Assembly (NCBI RefSeq): GCF_900130005.1
Contig: NZ_FQXP01000013.1
Span: forward strand, 13,089-77,088
Length of the DNA: 64,000 nucleotides
From: Clostridium collagenovorans DSM 3089
Lineage (GTDB): Bacteria; Bacillota; Clostridia; Clostridiales; Clostridiaceae
Direction: 5' to 3'
Each line of letters opens with the position of its first letter. Position 1 is the stretch's first letter. Shown in pieces: positions 1-8,587 of the stretch. Made by a program: the position numbers and the translations under genes. The notes beneath the pieces were generated by a model. It was not told the origin of the DNA and did no database searches. It worked only from the letters and a program-made list of their open reading frames with translations.

Positions 1-223
1 TTCCTATGGTAGCACCTGGATGTATTTCTATTCCTGTAAAGAATCTACCTAACTGAGATATTAATCTTGCTAAAAATAATAGTTTTATTTTGTAAAGACC
101 ATGTGCAAGTCTATAAAACAACATTGCATGCACAGAAGGATATAATAAAACCTGTATTCTATTTCTTGCAGCAGGATCTCTTTCCTTAATACTATCTAAA
201 TCATATAGAAAGTTTCTAAACAT
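1..223 (-). CDS. cysE: Serine O-acetyltransferase, partial (N-terminus only)
   Basis: Acetylates L-serine with acetyl-CoA to O-acetylserine, the substrate of the neighbouring cysteine synthase. The gene runs off the left edge of the window; about 74 codons are visible. The translated start ([20 protein letters not shown]) and the stretch [17 protein letters not shown] are typical of the helical N-terminal domain of bacterial CysE, and [11 protein letters not shown] opens the left-handed beta-helix acetyltransferase domain. It follows cysK by about 40 bp on the same strand, so the two form a cysK-cysE operon behind the T-box at 1264-1547. The C-terminal catalytic part cannot be judged. Confidence 0.9.
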   Translation of the reverse strand, partial: MFRNFLYDLDSIKERDPAARNRIQVLLYPSVHAMLFYRLAHGLYKIKLLFLARLISQLGRFFTGIEIHPGATIG

Positions 224-264
224 AACTCTTACCCCCTGTATTTTAAAATCCCTTATCTTTTGTT

Positions 265-1164
265 TTAAAAAACATTCATTGATAAATATTTTTCTCCACC
301 ATCTGGTGCTACTGTTACTACAACCTTATCTTTGCCGTATTTCTCTAAGGCTTTCATAGCGCCAGCTACATTACCACCTGAGGATATACCTAAGAATAAT
401 CCCTCATCACTTACTAATTTTCTAGTATATTCAAAGGCTTCTTCATTAGAAATTGTATATACCTCGTCCACATATTCCTTTTCAAATATTTCTGGTATGA
501 ATCCAGCACCTATACCCTGTATTTTATGTGGTCCTGGTTTTCCTCCTGAAATCACTGCTGAATCCTCTGGTTCAAGTGCAATAACTTTGATATTAGGATT
601 TATTTCTTTTAGTCTTTTTCCAATACCAATTAAAGTACCACCAGTTCCAACTCCAGCTACAAAAATATCTATATTAGGAACATCCTTTATTATCTCTTCT
701 GCTGTTGTATAATAATGTTTCTTAGGATTTGCTTTATTAGCAAATTGAAGAGGCATAAAATACTTTTCATCTGAATTTAATATTTCAGTTGCTTTATCTA
801 TAGCACCCTTCATCCCCTTAGCTCCATCTGTTAATATAAGCTCAGCTCCAAATACTGCTATTGCATCTCTTCTTTCTTTGCTCATAGTGTCAGGCATAAC
901 AATTATAACTTTGTATCCCTTTAATTTTCCTATCATAGCTAAGGCTATACCTGTATTTCCGCTTGTTGGTTCTACTATTACGCTGCCTTCTTTAAGCAAA
1001 CCTTGTTTTTCTGCTTCTTCTATCATACCAAGTGCTGCTCTATCCTTTATACTTCCACCTGGATTAAACTTTTCAACCTTTAAGAATAAACCTTCAGCTC
1101 CAAAACTATTTAATTTAACCATTGGAGTATTTCCTATAACTTCTAAAATATTTTGATACAACAT
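265..1164 (-). CDS. cysK: Cysteine synthase A (O-acetylserine sulfhydrylase)
   Basis: PLP enzyme that joins O-acetylserine and sulfide to make cysteine in the cytoplasm. The 299-residue protein has the usual CysK length. The PLP lysine is K40 in GGSIKDRAA, the phosphate and substrate loops are PTSGNTG and GTGGTLIG, and the C-terminal SSGGNVAGA is conserved. The ATG start follows a GAGGAGGAAAAAGTT ribosome site. It is first in an operon with cysE and lies downstream of a T-box leader whose specifier reads as a cysteine codon, so transcription should rise when tRNA-Cys is uncharged. A cystathionine beta-synthase role is unlikely because of the length and active-site motifs. Confidence 0.96.
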   Translation of the reverse strand: MLYQNILEVIGNTPMVKLNSFGAEGLFLKVEKFNPGGSIKDRAALGMIEEAEKQGLLKEGSVIVEPTSGNTGIALAMIGKLKGYKVIIVMPDTMSKERRDAIAVFGAELILTDGAKGMKGAIDKATEILNSDEKYFMPLQFANKANPKKHYYTTAEEIIKDVPNIDIFVAGVGTGGTLIGIGKRLKEINPNIKVIALEPEDSAVISGGKPGPHKIQGIGAGFIPEIFEKEYVDEVYTISNEEAFEYTRKLVSDEGLFLGISSGGNVAGAMKALEKYGKDKVVVTVAPDGGEKYLSMNVF

Positions 1165-1263
1165 AACTTTTTCCTCCTCGTCTCTTTTTTAAATTATTTT
1201 CACTAAATTCATGAATATGCCCAAATTATAGTTTAATAATTCAAAATAGGTGACTTTAGGAAA

Positions 1264-1547
1264 ATAAAAAAATCTCGCCTCTATACCTAGAGACGAGATT
1301 ATATATGTTAACCTTCGTTCCACTCTAATTGAAATATTAAAGTAACTACTTTAAAGCACTTCATGCCCGAGCAATATAACGGTTGCAACCGACACAGCCT
1401 ACTAAAAACTTCGGTGTGTAACTCCAAAGGGCACTTCCTATATACTTCCAATAGAAATTATCTCAGCTACCAATTTCCTCTCTGTAAGTTCCATATACAG
1501 TACTTTCCTTCTTCAACGTCTTTATTAAAATATTTTGTGTTGATTTA
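1264..1547 (-). ncRNA. T-box riboswitch, cysteine-specific
   Basis: On the minus strand the leader of cysK shows the T-box core AGAGTGGAACGAAGG (1312-1326), a diverged form of the canonical AGGGTGGNACCGCG. A terminator follows at once: a GC-containing hairpin at 1271-1300 and a run of T at 1264-1270. A TGC cysteine codon at 1431-1433, in AGTGCCC, sits where the specifier loop is expected. The TGGA bulge can pair with the UCCA 3' end of tRNA-Cys (discriminator U). Cysteine T-boxes on cysK are established for C. perfringens. The assignment rests on motif order; the structure was not folded. Confidence 0.88.
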
Positions 1548-1553
1548 TGTTAT

Positions 1554-1582
1554 ATAATATTACATATCTTTTTAATTGTCCA
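1554..1582 (-). promoter_or_regulatory. Sigma-A-type promoter of the cysK T-box leader
   Basis: On the minus strand TGGACA (1577-1582) and TATTAT (1554-1559) are separated by 17 bp, placing the start of transcription near 1547, just before the T-box leader. Confidence 0.7.
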
Positions 1583-1641
1583 CTATTTTTATTATAGAAA
1601 ATATCTATAGATAATCATTCTTCTATAGATAAATCTTTATG

Positions 1642-2649
1642 CTATTTTCTTAATTCCCATAAGAAACTACCATCTTTTTTGATATAACCAATCTTAGTAC
1701 CACGCTGAACTTTTGCTATTCCATTAACAAAATCATAGGCTTCATCAAACTGTGGTGCTATTACCATATTCCCTTCAAGATCTATGTAACCCCATTGATC
1801 TTCAAGACATACAGCTAACATACCTTCGCTTATTATATCTACGTCTTCGTATTTAGGTTCTATTATTACTTTTCCAGTTTTATCTATGTAACCATACTTT
1901 TCATCTTCTTCAATAACAGCATAGCCATTGTAAAATGGATCACAAGAAGTAAATTGAGGTTCTATTACCATATCACAATTTTTATCAATATATCCTGCCT
2001 TACCCCTAGCTTCAACTGCAGCAAGTCCCTCTGTAAAATCCTTAGCAACAGAAAACTTAGGTTTTATTAAAAACTGTCCATTTTCATCTATGTACCCATA
2101 TTTATTTCCAAAGGCTGCAGCTGCATACCCTTCTGAAAAACTATAAGCATAATCAAGAATAGGCTCTATAACAACCTCTCCTGATTTATTAATATATCCA
2201 AGCTTTCCACCTATTTGAACTAAAGCTTTACCTTCACTAAAATCATAAGCATCTAGATATACTGGTTCTATAACTTCATTTCCACTTTTATCAATATATC
2301 CCCAGTTATAATTTAATTGTACTAAAGCTAAATCCTCAGAGAAATCCTTAACATCTCTGTATTTTGCTTGCACTAAAACCTTTCCTTCATTATCTAAGAA
2401 TCCCTTTTTACCATCTTCTCTAAAGATTCTAAAGCCTTCTACCTCTTCACCAATGTAATGATACTTAGGTTCTATAACAAAATTCTTATTTTCATCAATA
2501 ATACCGAACTTACCTTCTACAGCTACAACTGCTAAGCCATTAACAAAATCCTCTGCCTCTGAAAACTCAGGCTCTATAACCACAGTACCTTCTTCATTTA
2601 TGTAACCGAACTTACCCTTTTGTTTTATAACTAATAATCTATTCTCCAT
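1642..2649 (-). CDS. WG-repeat protein
   Basis: The 335-residue protein is built almost wholly of repeats of about 35 residues with the pattern G-x-x-GYID-x-x-G-x-x-VIEP-x-(Y/F)-x(6)-F-x-(E/N)-G-x-A-x-V. Nine full copies and one partial copy can be counted, which is the WG (KWG) repeat family expected to form a beta-propeller-like fold. No signal peptide or membrane segment is seen, so it is probably cytoplasmic. It is acidic. Function is unknown; such proteins are thought to be interaction scaffolds. It stands alone between the T-box promoter and mgsA. The ATG lacks a close strong ribosome site; the nearest GGGAGG is about 45 bases upstream, in front of a possible short leader frame. Confidence 0.88.
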   Translation of the reverse strand: MENRLLVIKQKGKFGYINEEGTVVIEPEFSEAEDFVNGLAVVAVEGKFGIIDENKNFVIEPKYHYIGEEVEGFRIFREDGKKGFLDNEGKVLVQAKYRDVKDFSEDLALVQLNYNWGYIDKSGNEVIEPVYLDAYDFSEGKALVQIGGKLGYINKSGEVVIEPILDYAYSFSEGYAAAAFGNKYGYIDENGQFLIKPKFSVAKDFTEGLAAVEARGKAGYIDKNCDMVIEPQFTSCDPFYNGYAVIEEDEKYGYIDKTGKVIIEPKYEDVDIISEGMLAVCLEDQWGYIDLEGNMVIAPQFDEAYDFVNGIAKVQRGTKIGYIKKDGSFLWELRK

Positions 2650-3170
2650 AATTTATGTTGTAAAAACTATAAAATCTATATGTTTTAAACAACTTCCTCC
2701 CTTCTTTATGTAACTCAAATTCTCTTATAACAATATTTTCTTGTAAAATTTAATATATTAACTATACCATAAAAAACTATATTTTTATAAATATATATAT
2801 TTCAATAAATAATCTTAAGTTTAATAAAACTAACTTTATGCCTTAATAATTAAGGAAATACGTATATGTACATTCTTCTTCTAAAAATCTATCCTTAATA
2901 TTTTTGACATAACATCAAGAAATAAATCACCTAATTTACAATAAATAACTTAAAAATATTTTAAATTAACTTTATTTTAACTTACCTACTTATCTTAAAT
3001 ATAAGATAACCTTTAACTTAAAATAAATTTAACATACTAAGTAAGCCAATTTAATTTTATTATTATTTTAATTATAGTATAATCTAATATAATAATTATA
3101 AACTTACTATAATGGTACTAATCATAGGTTTACTGTAATTGTTAACCTTATAAAACAAGGGGGAAAAATA
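2650..3170. other. Divergent intergenic region, AT-rich
   Basis: About 520 bp between the divergent WG-repeat and mgsA genes. It holds the promoters of both. A TATAAT at 3108-3113 lies about 60 bp before the mgsA start, but no convincing -35 is seen. A GGGAGG on the minus strand near 2697 suggests a short leader frame upstream of the WG gene. No RNA element or longer reading frame was recognised. Confidence 0.5.
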
Positions 3171-3632
3171 ATGAGCAAAAATTCTATAATCATAAAAGAG
3201 CAAAAGAACATAGCCCTAGTAGCTCACGATAATAAAAAGGCCGAGTTGCTTCAATGGGTAAAAGATAATATTGAAAGTTTAAAAAAACATAATCTTTTTG
3301 CAACAGGTACAACAGGGAAAATAATTTCAGCTGAAACTGGACTTAACATAACAAATTTTAAAAGTGGTCCACTAGGTGGGGATCAACAAATAGGTTCAAA
3401 AATAGTTGAGGGTGGATTAGATGTGTTAATTTTCTTTTGGGATCCTTTAGAGTCTCAACCTCATGATCCTGACATAAAGGCATTACTTAGAATAGCATCT
3501 GTATACAATATTCCTAATGCTACAAATAAATCAACTGCTGATTTTTTAATAACTTCACCTTACTTCACTGATGAATACATAAAAACTACTGATTGTTTTG
3601 ATAATCATTTTTCTAGAGAGATAAATTTATAA
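3171..3632 (+). CDS. mgsA: Methylglyoxal synthase
   Basis: Converts dihydroxyacetone phosphate to methylglyoxal and phosphate, a bypass of lower glycolysis that relieves sugar-phosphate stress. The 153-residue length equals that of the E. coli enzyme. Family motifs are all present: ALVAHDNKK near the N-terminus, TGTTG for phosphate binding, [10 protein letters not shown] with the catalytic Asp, LIFFWDPL, and the conserved His in PHDPD. A GGGGG ribosome site precedes the ATG by 7 bases. The gene is monocistronic, followed 10 bp later by a terminator. Confidence 0.96.
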   Translation: MSKNSIIIKEQKNIALVAHDNKKAELLQWVKDNIESLKKHNLFATGTTGKIISAETGLNITNFKSGPLGGDQQIGSKIVEGGLDVLIFFWDPLESQPHDPDIKALLRIASVYNIPNATNKSTADFLITSPYFTDEYIKTTDCFDNHFSREINL

Positions 3633-3641
3633 CTCCAAGGC

Positions 3642-3667
3642 AAAGTCAGCTTTTTAGCTGACTTTTT
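3642..3667 (+). terminator. Intrinsic terminator after mgsA
   Basis: Perfect stem AAAGTCAGC/GCTGACTTT with a 6-base loop and a T run directly after the mgsA stop codon. Confidence 0.9.
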
Positions 3668-3744
3668 AACAAGGTTTAAATATTTTTAAAATGGTTAATG
3701 GTAACCCTTTTAGTTTTGTTTCTTTATTTTGTCTTACATTTATT

Positions 3745-3885
3745 TTACTTTTTCACTACCATAAAATAGTAATCCGTTCCAAATTCTTCATTAAAATTTC
3801 TTTCTACATTTCTTAGCTTTTCTTCTTGATCGTTTTTCAGCTTTGCGTAATTCAATTCTTTAAAATTGCTTTGCATACTATCCAT
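3745..3885 (-). CDS. Small 46-residue charged protein, unknown
   Basis: A short minus-strand frame with ATG at 3885 and a well-placed ribosome site (AAAGAGGTGACAGCG before the ATG). The peptide is polar and probably helical (LKNDQEEKLRNVERNFNEEF) and ends in YYFMVVKK. Codon use resembles that of neighbouring genes. No family was recognised. It lies in the gap between mgsA and the AI-2E-type transporter and is probably monocistronic. The evidence for translation is the ribosome site plus amino-acid composition. Confidence 0.6.
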   Translation of the reverse strand: MDSMQSNFKELNYAKLKNDQEEKLRNVERNFNEEFGTDYYFMVVKK

Positions 3886-4190
3886 CGCTGTCACCTCTTT
3901 TTCATATATTTTTTTGTAATTATCACCTTAACGCCATTGTAATATATATATTGTACAATCCCTTTTTTTTTATTCTTTCGACATATATATTTTATTATGC
4001 AATAGAGAAATATTGTAGTTTTTTTGAATATATTTGGTAAAAACTTCTCATATATATATCTATTTTTCCCATCTATGAAAAAAACTTTAAATATTTTAAT
4101 ATATAATGTAAGTCTCATAGGTATCTGATATAATTATATAAAGTTTCATTGAAATTATTTTTATCATTAAATATTAAAAGGAGTAGCAAA

Positions 4191-5300
4191 ATGAAATTAT
4201 CTACTAGTTTCAAAGAAGGAATTATAAAAAATCTATATATTGTTGCATTAATTTTCATCACTTTCATTGGTATAAAAATTATAAATAACTTTGATTTTGT
4301 ACTTAAAATTTTAGTAAGCTTTAAAAATGCTTTATGGCCTGTTATTTTAGGACTTATTATTGCTTATGTATTAAATCCACTACTTAAACTTATAGAAAAT
4401 AAAACTAAGTTTAAACGTGGAGTTAGTTTACTTTTAACTTATACATTAATAGCTATTGTACTAGCTGTATCTATTACATACATACTTCCTAGTATTGTAG
4501 AGAGCTTAAAACAACTTACTTATTCTATTCCTGACTTTGTTAGTTCTGCTAACAATGCTATAGAAAAGTATATAGGAAATGATATCTTTAAGTCTTGGCT
4601 TAATTCAACGGAAATTTTAAAGACAATAAGTTCATGGAGTACTGCTGTGTTTAACACATTGCTAAGCTCTTTAGTTTCCATAACTGGTTCTCTTATTAAC
4701 TGGTTATTAGCTATTGTAGTTTCTGTTTATTTCTTATTTGATAAGGAAAGATTTCTTGCTGGAGCAAAAAAGGCTACTTTACTAATATTCAGAGAACGTA
4801 TTGGACTAGCTATTCTAGAGCTAGTAAACCATATTCATACTATGTTAGGTGCTTATATTGGAGCTAGAGCTTTAATCTCCCTTATTATTTGTGTTCCAGC
4901 TGCCCTTGGACTAATTGTTCTTAAATCTGAATTTGTAGTTTTAATAACTGTAATGTTTGGATTAACTAACATGATTCCATATATAGGACCTGCTCTTGGA
5001 ATGATTATAGGATTTACTTTAAACATGTTCTATAGTCCATCTATAGCATTATTTGTTGTCATATGGTTCTTAATAATTCAGCAAATAGATGCTAACATAT
5101 TAGATCCTAAATTATCTGGTACAAAGGTAGGTATAAGTCCAGTGACTTGCATCACTGCCTTAGCTATTGGTGGTGCTTTTTATGGAATTGTGGGAATGCT
5201 TTTAGCTGTTCCAATTGCTGGAGTAATAAAACTTTACTATGTTAAATTCATAGAAAGATGTGAAAAGAAAAATCCATTTATACAAAAATACATTGATTAA
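4191..5300 (+). CDS. AI-2E family transporter (YtvI/PerM-like membrane protein)
   Basis: A 369-residue membrane protein of the PerM/TqsA (UPF0118) superfamily, with about eight hydrophobic segments. The second half carries the family signature: AYIGARALISLI, then LTNMIPYIGPALGMIIG, and IQQIDANILDPKLSGTKVGISP. Proteins of this family are linked to AI-2 export or Na+/H+ antiport; the substrate here is unknown. The start chosen is the ATG at 4191, which follows AAAAGGAGTAGCAAA; the longer frame from 4149 lacks a ribosome site. It is monocistronic, with a terminator at 5381-5420. Confidence 0.9.
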   Translation: MKLSTSFKEGIIKNLYIVALIFITFIGIKIINNFDFVLKILVSFKNALWPVILGLIIAYVLNPLLKLIENKTKFKRGVSLLLTYTLIAIVLAVSITYILPSIVESLKQLTYSIPDFVSSANNAIEKYIGNDIFKSWLNSTEILKTISSWSTAVFNTLLSSLVSITGSLINWLLAIVVSVYFLFDKERFLAGAKKATLLIFRERIGLAILELVNHIHTMLGAYIGARALISLIICVPAALGLIVLKSEFVVLITVMFGLTNMIPYIGPALGMIIGFTLNMFYSPSIALFVVIWFLIIQQIDANILDPKLSGTKVGISPVTCITALAIGGAFYGIVGMLLAVPIAGVIKLYYVKFIERCEKKNPFIQKYID

Positions 5301-5380
5301 ATAACATATCTGCTTTAAAAATCATTGTATGTATTTATTACTTTTATTTTTATTTCAAGATTAAATAATATATATACTTT

Positions 5381-5420
5381 AAAAATAGCCACATAAATTT
5401 AATTTATGTGGCTATTTTTA
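5381..5420. terminator. Bidirectional terminator
   Basis: Long perfect inverted repeat AAAAATAGCCACATAAATT/AATTTATGTGGCTATTTTT. It ends the AI-2E transporter transcript and can also stop minus-strand readthrough past tRNA-Trp. Confidence 0.9.
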
Positions 5421-5464
5421 GGAAAGTTAATTTGATTTTTGTGTAATGTTAATTTTTAAAGTAA

Positions 5465-5499
5465 TAAAAAAAAGCCTTAACATGTTTTTGTTAAGACCT
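5465..5499 (-). terminator. Terminator after tRNA-Trp
   Basis: On the minus strand GTCTTAAC, a loop, then GTTAAGGC and eight T follow within 3-10 bases of the tRNA 3' end. Confidence 0.85.
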
Positions 5500-5501
5500 T
5501 T

Positions 5502-5577
5502 TGGCAGGGGCAACAGGACTCGAACCCGTAACCAATGGTTTTGGAGACCACTACTCTACCAATTGAGCCATACCCCT
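5502..5577 (-). tRNA. tRNA-Trp (anticodon CCA)
   Basis: A 76-base cloverleaf with encoded 3' CCA. The acceptor stem is AGGGGTA/TGCCCCT, the D arm GGCTCAATTGGTAGAG, the anticodon loop CTCCAAA with anticodon CCA, and the T arm GGGTTCGAGTCC. It has its own promoter and terminator, so it is a single-gene transcription unit. Confidence 0.97.
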
Positions 5578-5590
5578 AAGGACAAAATTT

Positions 5591-5619
5591 ATTTTATCAT
5601 AAGAATTTTTATAATGCAA
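5591..5619 (-). promoter_or_regulatory. Promoter of tRNA-Trp
   Basis: Minus-strand TTGCAT (5614-5619) and TAAAAT (5591-5596) with a 17-bp spacer, 14 bp before the mature tRNA 5' end. Confidence 0.75.
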
Positions 5620-5829
5620 CTGTTTTTTTATAATATATTTTCATTTTTATGCTTTATGCCCTTTTTTATGCACTATTTTCTTCTTTGATAATTTTAAAAT
5701 TGCCCTTATTTTTAAACCTCTTTACTTTATAAATTTATAATATAATTATCTACACTTTAACAAAGTTTCTAAATTAGAAATCCACTTAAATCTTTAAGTT
5801 AATAAAAATTCTTTATTTAAAGAGATATA

Positions 5830-6198
5830 CTAATAATTTTTTAATGCTACTAATGCACAACCTTCAACATAATCTATTCCATTACACTTACAATACTCTA
5901 TTATTTCATCACTTTCAGCACCTGGTTGAATCAAAACTTTATTAATTCCTAAATCCTTTGCTTCTCTTAAGTACTCAATTCCACTTCTAGAATTTATGCA
6001 TAAATCTATAATATCTATGCTATAAGGAACTTCCTTTAAGCTACTATATATTTCGCTTCCTCCCTTAGGATGTACCCCTTTTACATTAAAATCATGTTTT
6101 TTTAATTCCTCTAGTATTCTATGAGCATATTTTTCACTATTAGCTGTATCACCTATAACTATCCAATTCTTAAACTTTAAAAACTCGCTTGCTTTCAT
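5830..6198 (-). CDS. CoA-binding domain protein (YccU-like)
   Basis: A 122-residue protein made of one Rossmann-type CoA_binding_2 domain. The features are NWIVIGDTANSEKYAHRI at the N-terminal nucleotide loop, VKGVHPKGG, SIDIIDLCINSRSG, and VLIQPGAESDEIIEYCKCNGIDYVEGCALV at the end. The domain resembles the CoA-binding part of succinyl-CoA synthetase alpha; stand-alone copies bind CoA but have no settled function. No membrane segment is present. It is monocistronic, with a GGAG ribosome site about 7 bases before the ATG. Confidence 0.88.
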   Translation of the reverse strand: MKASEFLKFKNWIVIGDTANSEKYAHRILEELKKHDFNVKGVHPKGGSEIYSSLKEVPYSIDIIDLCINSRSGIEYLREAKDLGINKVLIQPGAESDEIIEYCKCNGIDYVEGCALVALKNY

Positions 6199-6346
6199 AA
6201 TTCACACTCTCCTTTTATTTTATTATAGTTTTTTTATTTTAATTTTAATAGCTGAAATCCTATATATTGTCTACCATTAGCAAGATTTTAATTCTGAAAA
6301 TTATGAATAAGTTATAATATTTTGAAATAAATATTCATATTTTAGG

Positions 6347-6375
6347 TTGACAAGCTTTCTTGCCTAGCATATAAT
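6347..6375 (+). promoter_or_regulatory. Consensus sigma-A promoter of the lysine riboswitch transcript
   Basis: TTGACA (6347-6352), a 17-bp spacer and TATAAT (6370-6375): a perfect match to the vegetative consensus, with the start of transcription near 6382. Confidence 0.92.
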
Positions 6376-6411
6376 ACTACTCAAGATGAAAATAAATTTT
6401 AAAAATGAATA

Positions 6412-6600
6412 TTAACGATAAGTACTTGGTAGAGGTGCTGTATTTATGATTAGCTTTATGGAGTTTAAGCAACGTTGAATTAAAGTGAAAGGAAATATAG
6501 CCGAAGTTTTTAATCCTTGCTGTAGGATTATTTGCTGGGGATACATATAAGATGTGTATCACTGTCACATTATTTGTGGAGAGCTATCATTCAACTTGTT
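6412..6600 (+). ncRNA. Lysine riboswitch (L box)
   Basis: The conserved lysine-aptamer blocks occur in the correct order: GGTAGAGGTGC (6428-6438), GTGAAAGG (6485-6492), GCCGAAG (6500-6506), TGCTGGGG (6533-6540), ACTGTCA (6561-6567) and TGGAGAGCTATC (6577-6588). A strong terminator at 6656-6688 precedes the coding region, so the switch should turn the transporter off when lysine is plentiful. The fold was judged from sequence blocks, not computed. Confidence 0.95.
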
Positions 6601-6655
6601 TTACACATATAGAATATATTGTTTTACTGTTCTGATTTTTAAACCGTGTATAAAT

Positions 6656-6688
6656 AAGCCTTGAGTGATTCTACTCAGGGCTTTTTTT
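6656..6688 (+). terminator. Riboswitch-controlled terminator
   Basis: Stem AAGCCTTGAGT/ACTCAGGGCTT followed by a T run, between the lysine aptamer and the transporter start codon. Confidence 0.9.
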
Positions 6689-6733
6689 AAGCCCTAAACT
6701 TTCGCTAATATTAAAACTTAGGAGGGTATACAC

Positions 6734-8491
6734 ATGAAAAAAAGAACAATTTTCTTCTCGACTTTAATTATGTTATTGCTTTTAAACTTTAATATGGCCT
6801 TTGCGACGGATGGTGCAATGGAACCTAAGTCCGTAGCATTAAAACTAGGTTTTCTTACAATATTACCACCTTTAATAGCTATAGTATTAGCTTTCATAAC
6901 TAAAAATGTTGTTGTTTCATTGTTTGTAGGATTATTTGCTGGAGTATTCTTACTTCAACTTACAGGAGATTTTAATTTCTTCTCTGCGGTTGCAAATTCC
7001 TTTTCAGGAGTATTAACTGCAATAATTGGAGCCTTAGCTGATCCATGGAATGCAGGTATAATTCTTCAATGTTTATTTATAGCTGGCTTAATAGCACTAA
7101 TATCTAAAATGGGTGGTACAAAAGCAATTGCTGAGGCTCTTGCTAAAAAAGCGAATTCACCTAGAAGTTCTCAATTAATAACTTGGTTACTTGGACTATT
7201 TATATTCTTTGATGATTATGCTAACTCTTTAATAGTTGGGCCAATCATGAAACCAGTTTCTGATAAAATGAAAGTTTCTCGTGAAAAATTATCCTTTATT
7301 ATAGATGCAACTGCTGCTCCTATAGCAGGTATTGCTTTAATCTCAACTTGGGTTGGGCTAGAAGTTAGTTTAATAAGAGATGGATTTTTAGAATTAGGTA
7401 TAGAAGCTAATGCTTACACTACTTTTGTTCAAACTATACCTTATAGATTTTATAATATTTTAATTCTTATATTTATAGTTGTAAGTGCTCTTTTATTAAG
7501 AGAATTTGGACCAATGCTAAAAGCTGAAAGAAGAGCTAGAACTACAGGTGAAGTTTTAAGAAAAGGTTCTAATCCTCTAAATGCTGATAATAATGAGCTT
7601 GAAGCTAAAGAAGGTGTAAAACTAAGCATTTGGAATGCAATTATTCCTATCTCTGTGTTAATAATAAGTGCCTTCATAGGTTTCTATGTAAATGGTAAAG
7701 GTATTATCTTAGGTGATACTGATATGGAAGCTATACGAATAGTAACTGAAGCACCATTTTCATTTAGTGCAATACAGTTAGCTTTCGGTGCTTCTGATGC
7801 TAGTGTTGTTTTATTCGGTTCTGCATTATTTGCAAGTATCATAGCAATACTTATGGCTTGCTCTCAAAGAATTTTATCCCTTGGGGAAGCTGTAGAAACT
7901 TGGGTTAACGGAATGAAATCCTTAATGATTACAGTAATTATATTACTTCTTGCTTGGTCATTAAGTGCTACTATAAAACAATTAGGTACTTCTCACTACT
8001 TAGTTAGTGTTTTATCTAATTCAATACCAGCCTTCACACTACCTAGTATAATATTTGTACTTGCTGGTATTATATCCTTTGCAACAGGAACTTCTTATGG
8101 AACAATGGGTATATTAATGCCTTTAGCTATTCCTCTAGGACATGCTATGGGTGGAGGCGACTTTAACTTCTTAATAATAACAATAAGTGCTGTTTTAACT
8201 GGTGCTGTTTTCGGAGATCACTGTTCTCCTATATCAGATACAACAATCTTATCTTCAATGGGTACAGGTTGTGACCATATAGATCACGTTAAAACTCAAC
8301 TTTTCTATGCATTACCTGTTGGTGCTATAGCAATACTATTTGGATATATCCCTGCTGCACTTGGTGCTCCAATATACTTTGTATTACCAGTTGCAATTAT
8401 AGCCATAGTATTATTAGTTAGATTTGTTGGTAAACCAGTAATAGAACCTGAGGTTGCATCATCAACTACAGAAGTTAATGAAGCAATATAA
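6734..8491 (+). CDS. NhaC-superfamily antiporter, predicted lysine transporter (LysW-type)
   Basis: A 585-residue polytopic membrane protein with about 11-12 hydrophobic segments. The N-terminus is hydrophobic and signal-like (FFSTLIMLLLLNFNMAFA). Family features include FFDDYANSLIVGPIMKP, ATAAPIAGIALISTW, FATGTSYGTMGILMPLA and GDHCSPISDTT, all typical of NhaC-type Na+/H+ antiporter relatives. Comparative genomics in Firmicutes has linked this subgroup to lysine uptake because it is found behind lysine riboswitches, as here. The substrate is therefore inferred from the leader, not from the protein. The ATG follows GGAGGG by 8 bases. It is monocistronic. Confidence 0.88.
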   Translation: MKKRTIFFSTLIMLLLLNFNMAFATDGAMEPKSVALKLGFLTILPPLIAIVLAFITKNVVVSLFVGLFAGVFLLQLTGDFNFFSAVANSFSGVLTAIIGALADPWNAGIILQCLFIAGLIALISKMGGTKAIAEALAKKANSPRSSQLITWLLGLFIFFDDYANSLIVGPIMKPVSDKMKVSREKLSFIIDATAAPIAGIALISTWVGLEVSLIRDGFLELGIEANAYTTFVQTIPYRFYNILILIFIVVSALLLREFGPMLKAERRARTTGEVLRKGSNPLNADNNELEAKEGVKLSIWNAIIPISVLIISAFIGFYVNGKGIILGDTDMEAIRIVTEAPFSFSAIQLAFGASDASVVLFGSALFASIIAILMACSQRILSLGEAVETWVNGMKSLMITVIILLLAWSLSATIKQLGTSHYLVSVLSNSIPAFTLPSIIFVLAGIISFATGTSYGTMGILMPLAIPLGHAMGGGDFNFLIITISAVLTGAVFGDHCSPISDTTILSSMGTGCDHIDHVKTQLFYALPVGAIAILFGYIPAALGAPIYFVLPVAIIAIVLLVRFVGKPVIEPEVASSTTEVNEAI

Positions 8492-8543
8492 TATGTAAAT
8501 AACTTTTATTTGATATATAAACAACCCAAAATTTTAAAATTAT

Positions 8544-8587
8544 AACCTAAAAAGGAGTAAAGCAAAAGCTTTACTCCTTTTTAGGTT
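8544..8587. terminator. Bidirectional terminator between convergent genes
   Basis: Perfect 20-bp arms (AACCTAAAAAGGAGTAAAGC and its complement) around a 4-base loop. It serves the NhaC-like gene and overlaps the stop codon of the convergent LacI-type gene. Confidence 0.9.

Noticed and set aside
3891..4118. 75-codon minus-strand frame upstream of the AI-2E-type gene
   Set aside because: AT-rich with Lys/Ile/Tyr/Phe composition typical of chance frames; the better supported small gene lies at 3745-3885.
5446..5688. 80-codon plus-strand frame
   Set aside because: It runs across tRNA-Trp and its terminator and has no ribosome site or coding character.
6377..6568. 63-codon minus-strand frame
   Set aside because: It is antisense to the lysine riboswitch; conserved aptamer blocks explain the sequence, and there is no ribosome site.
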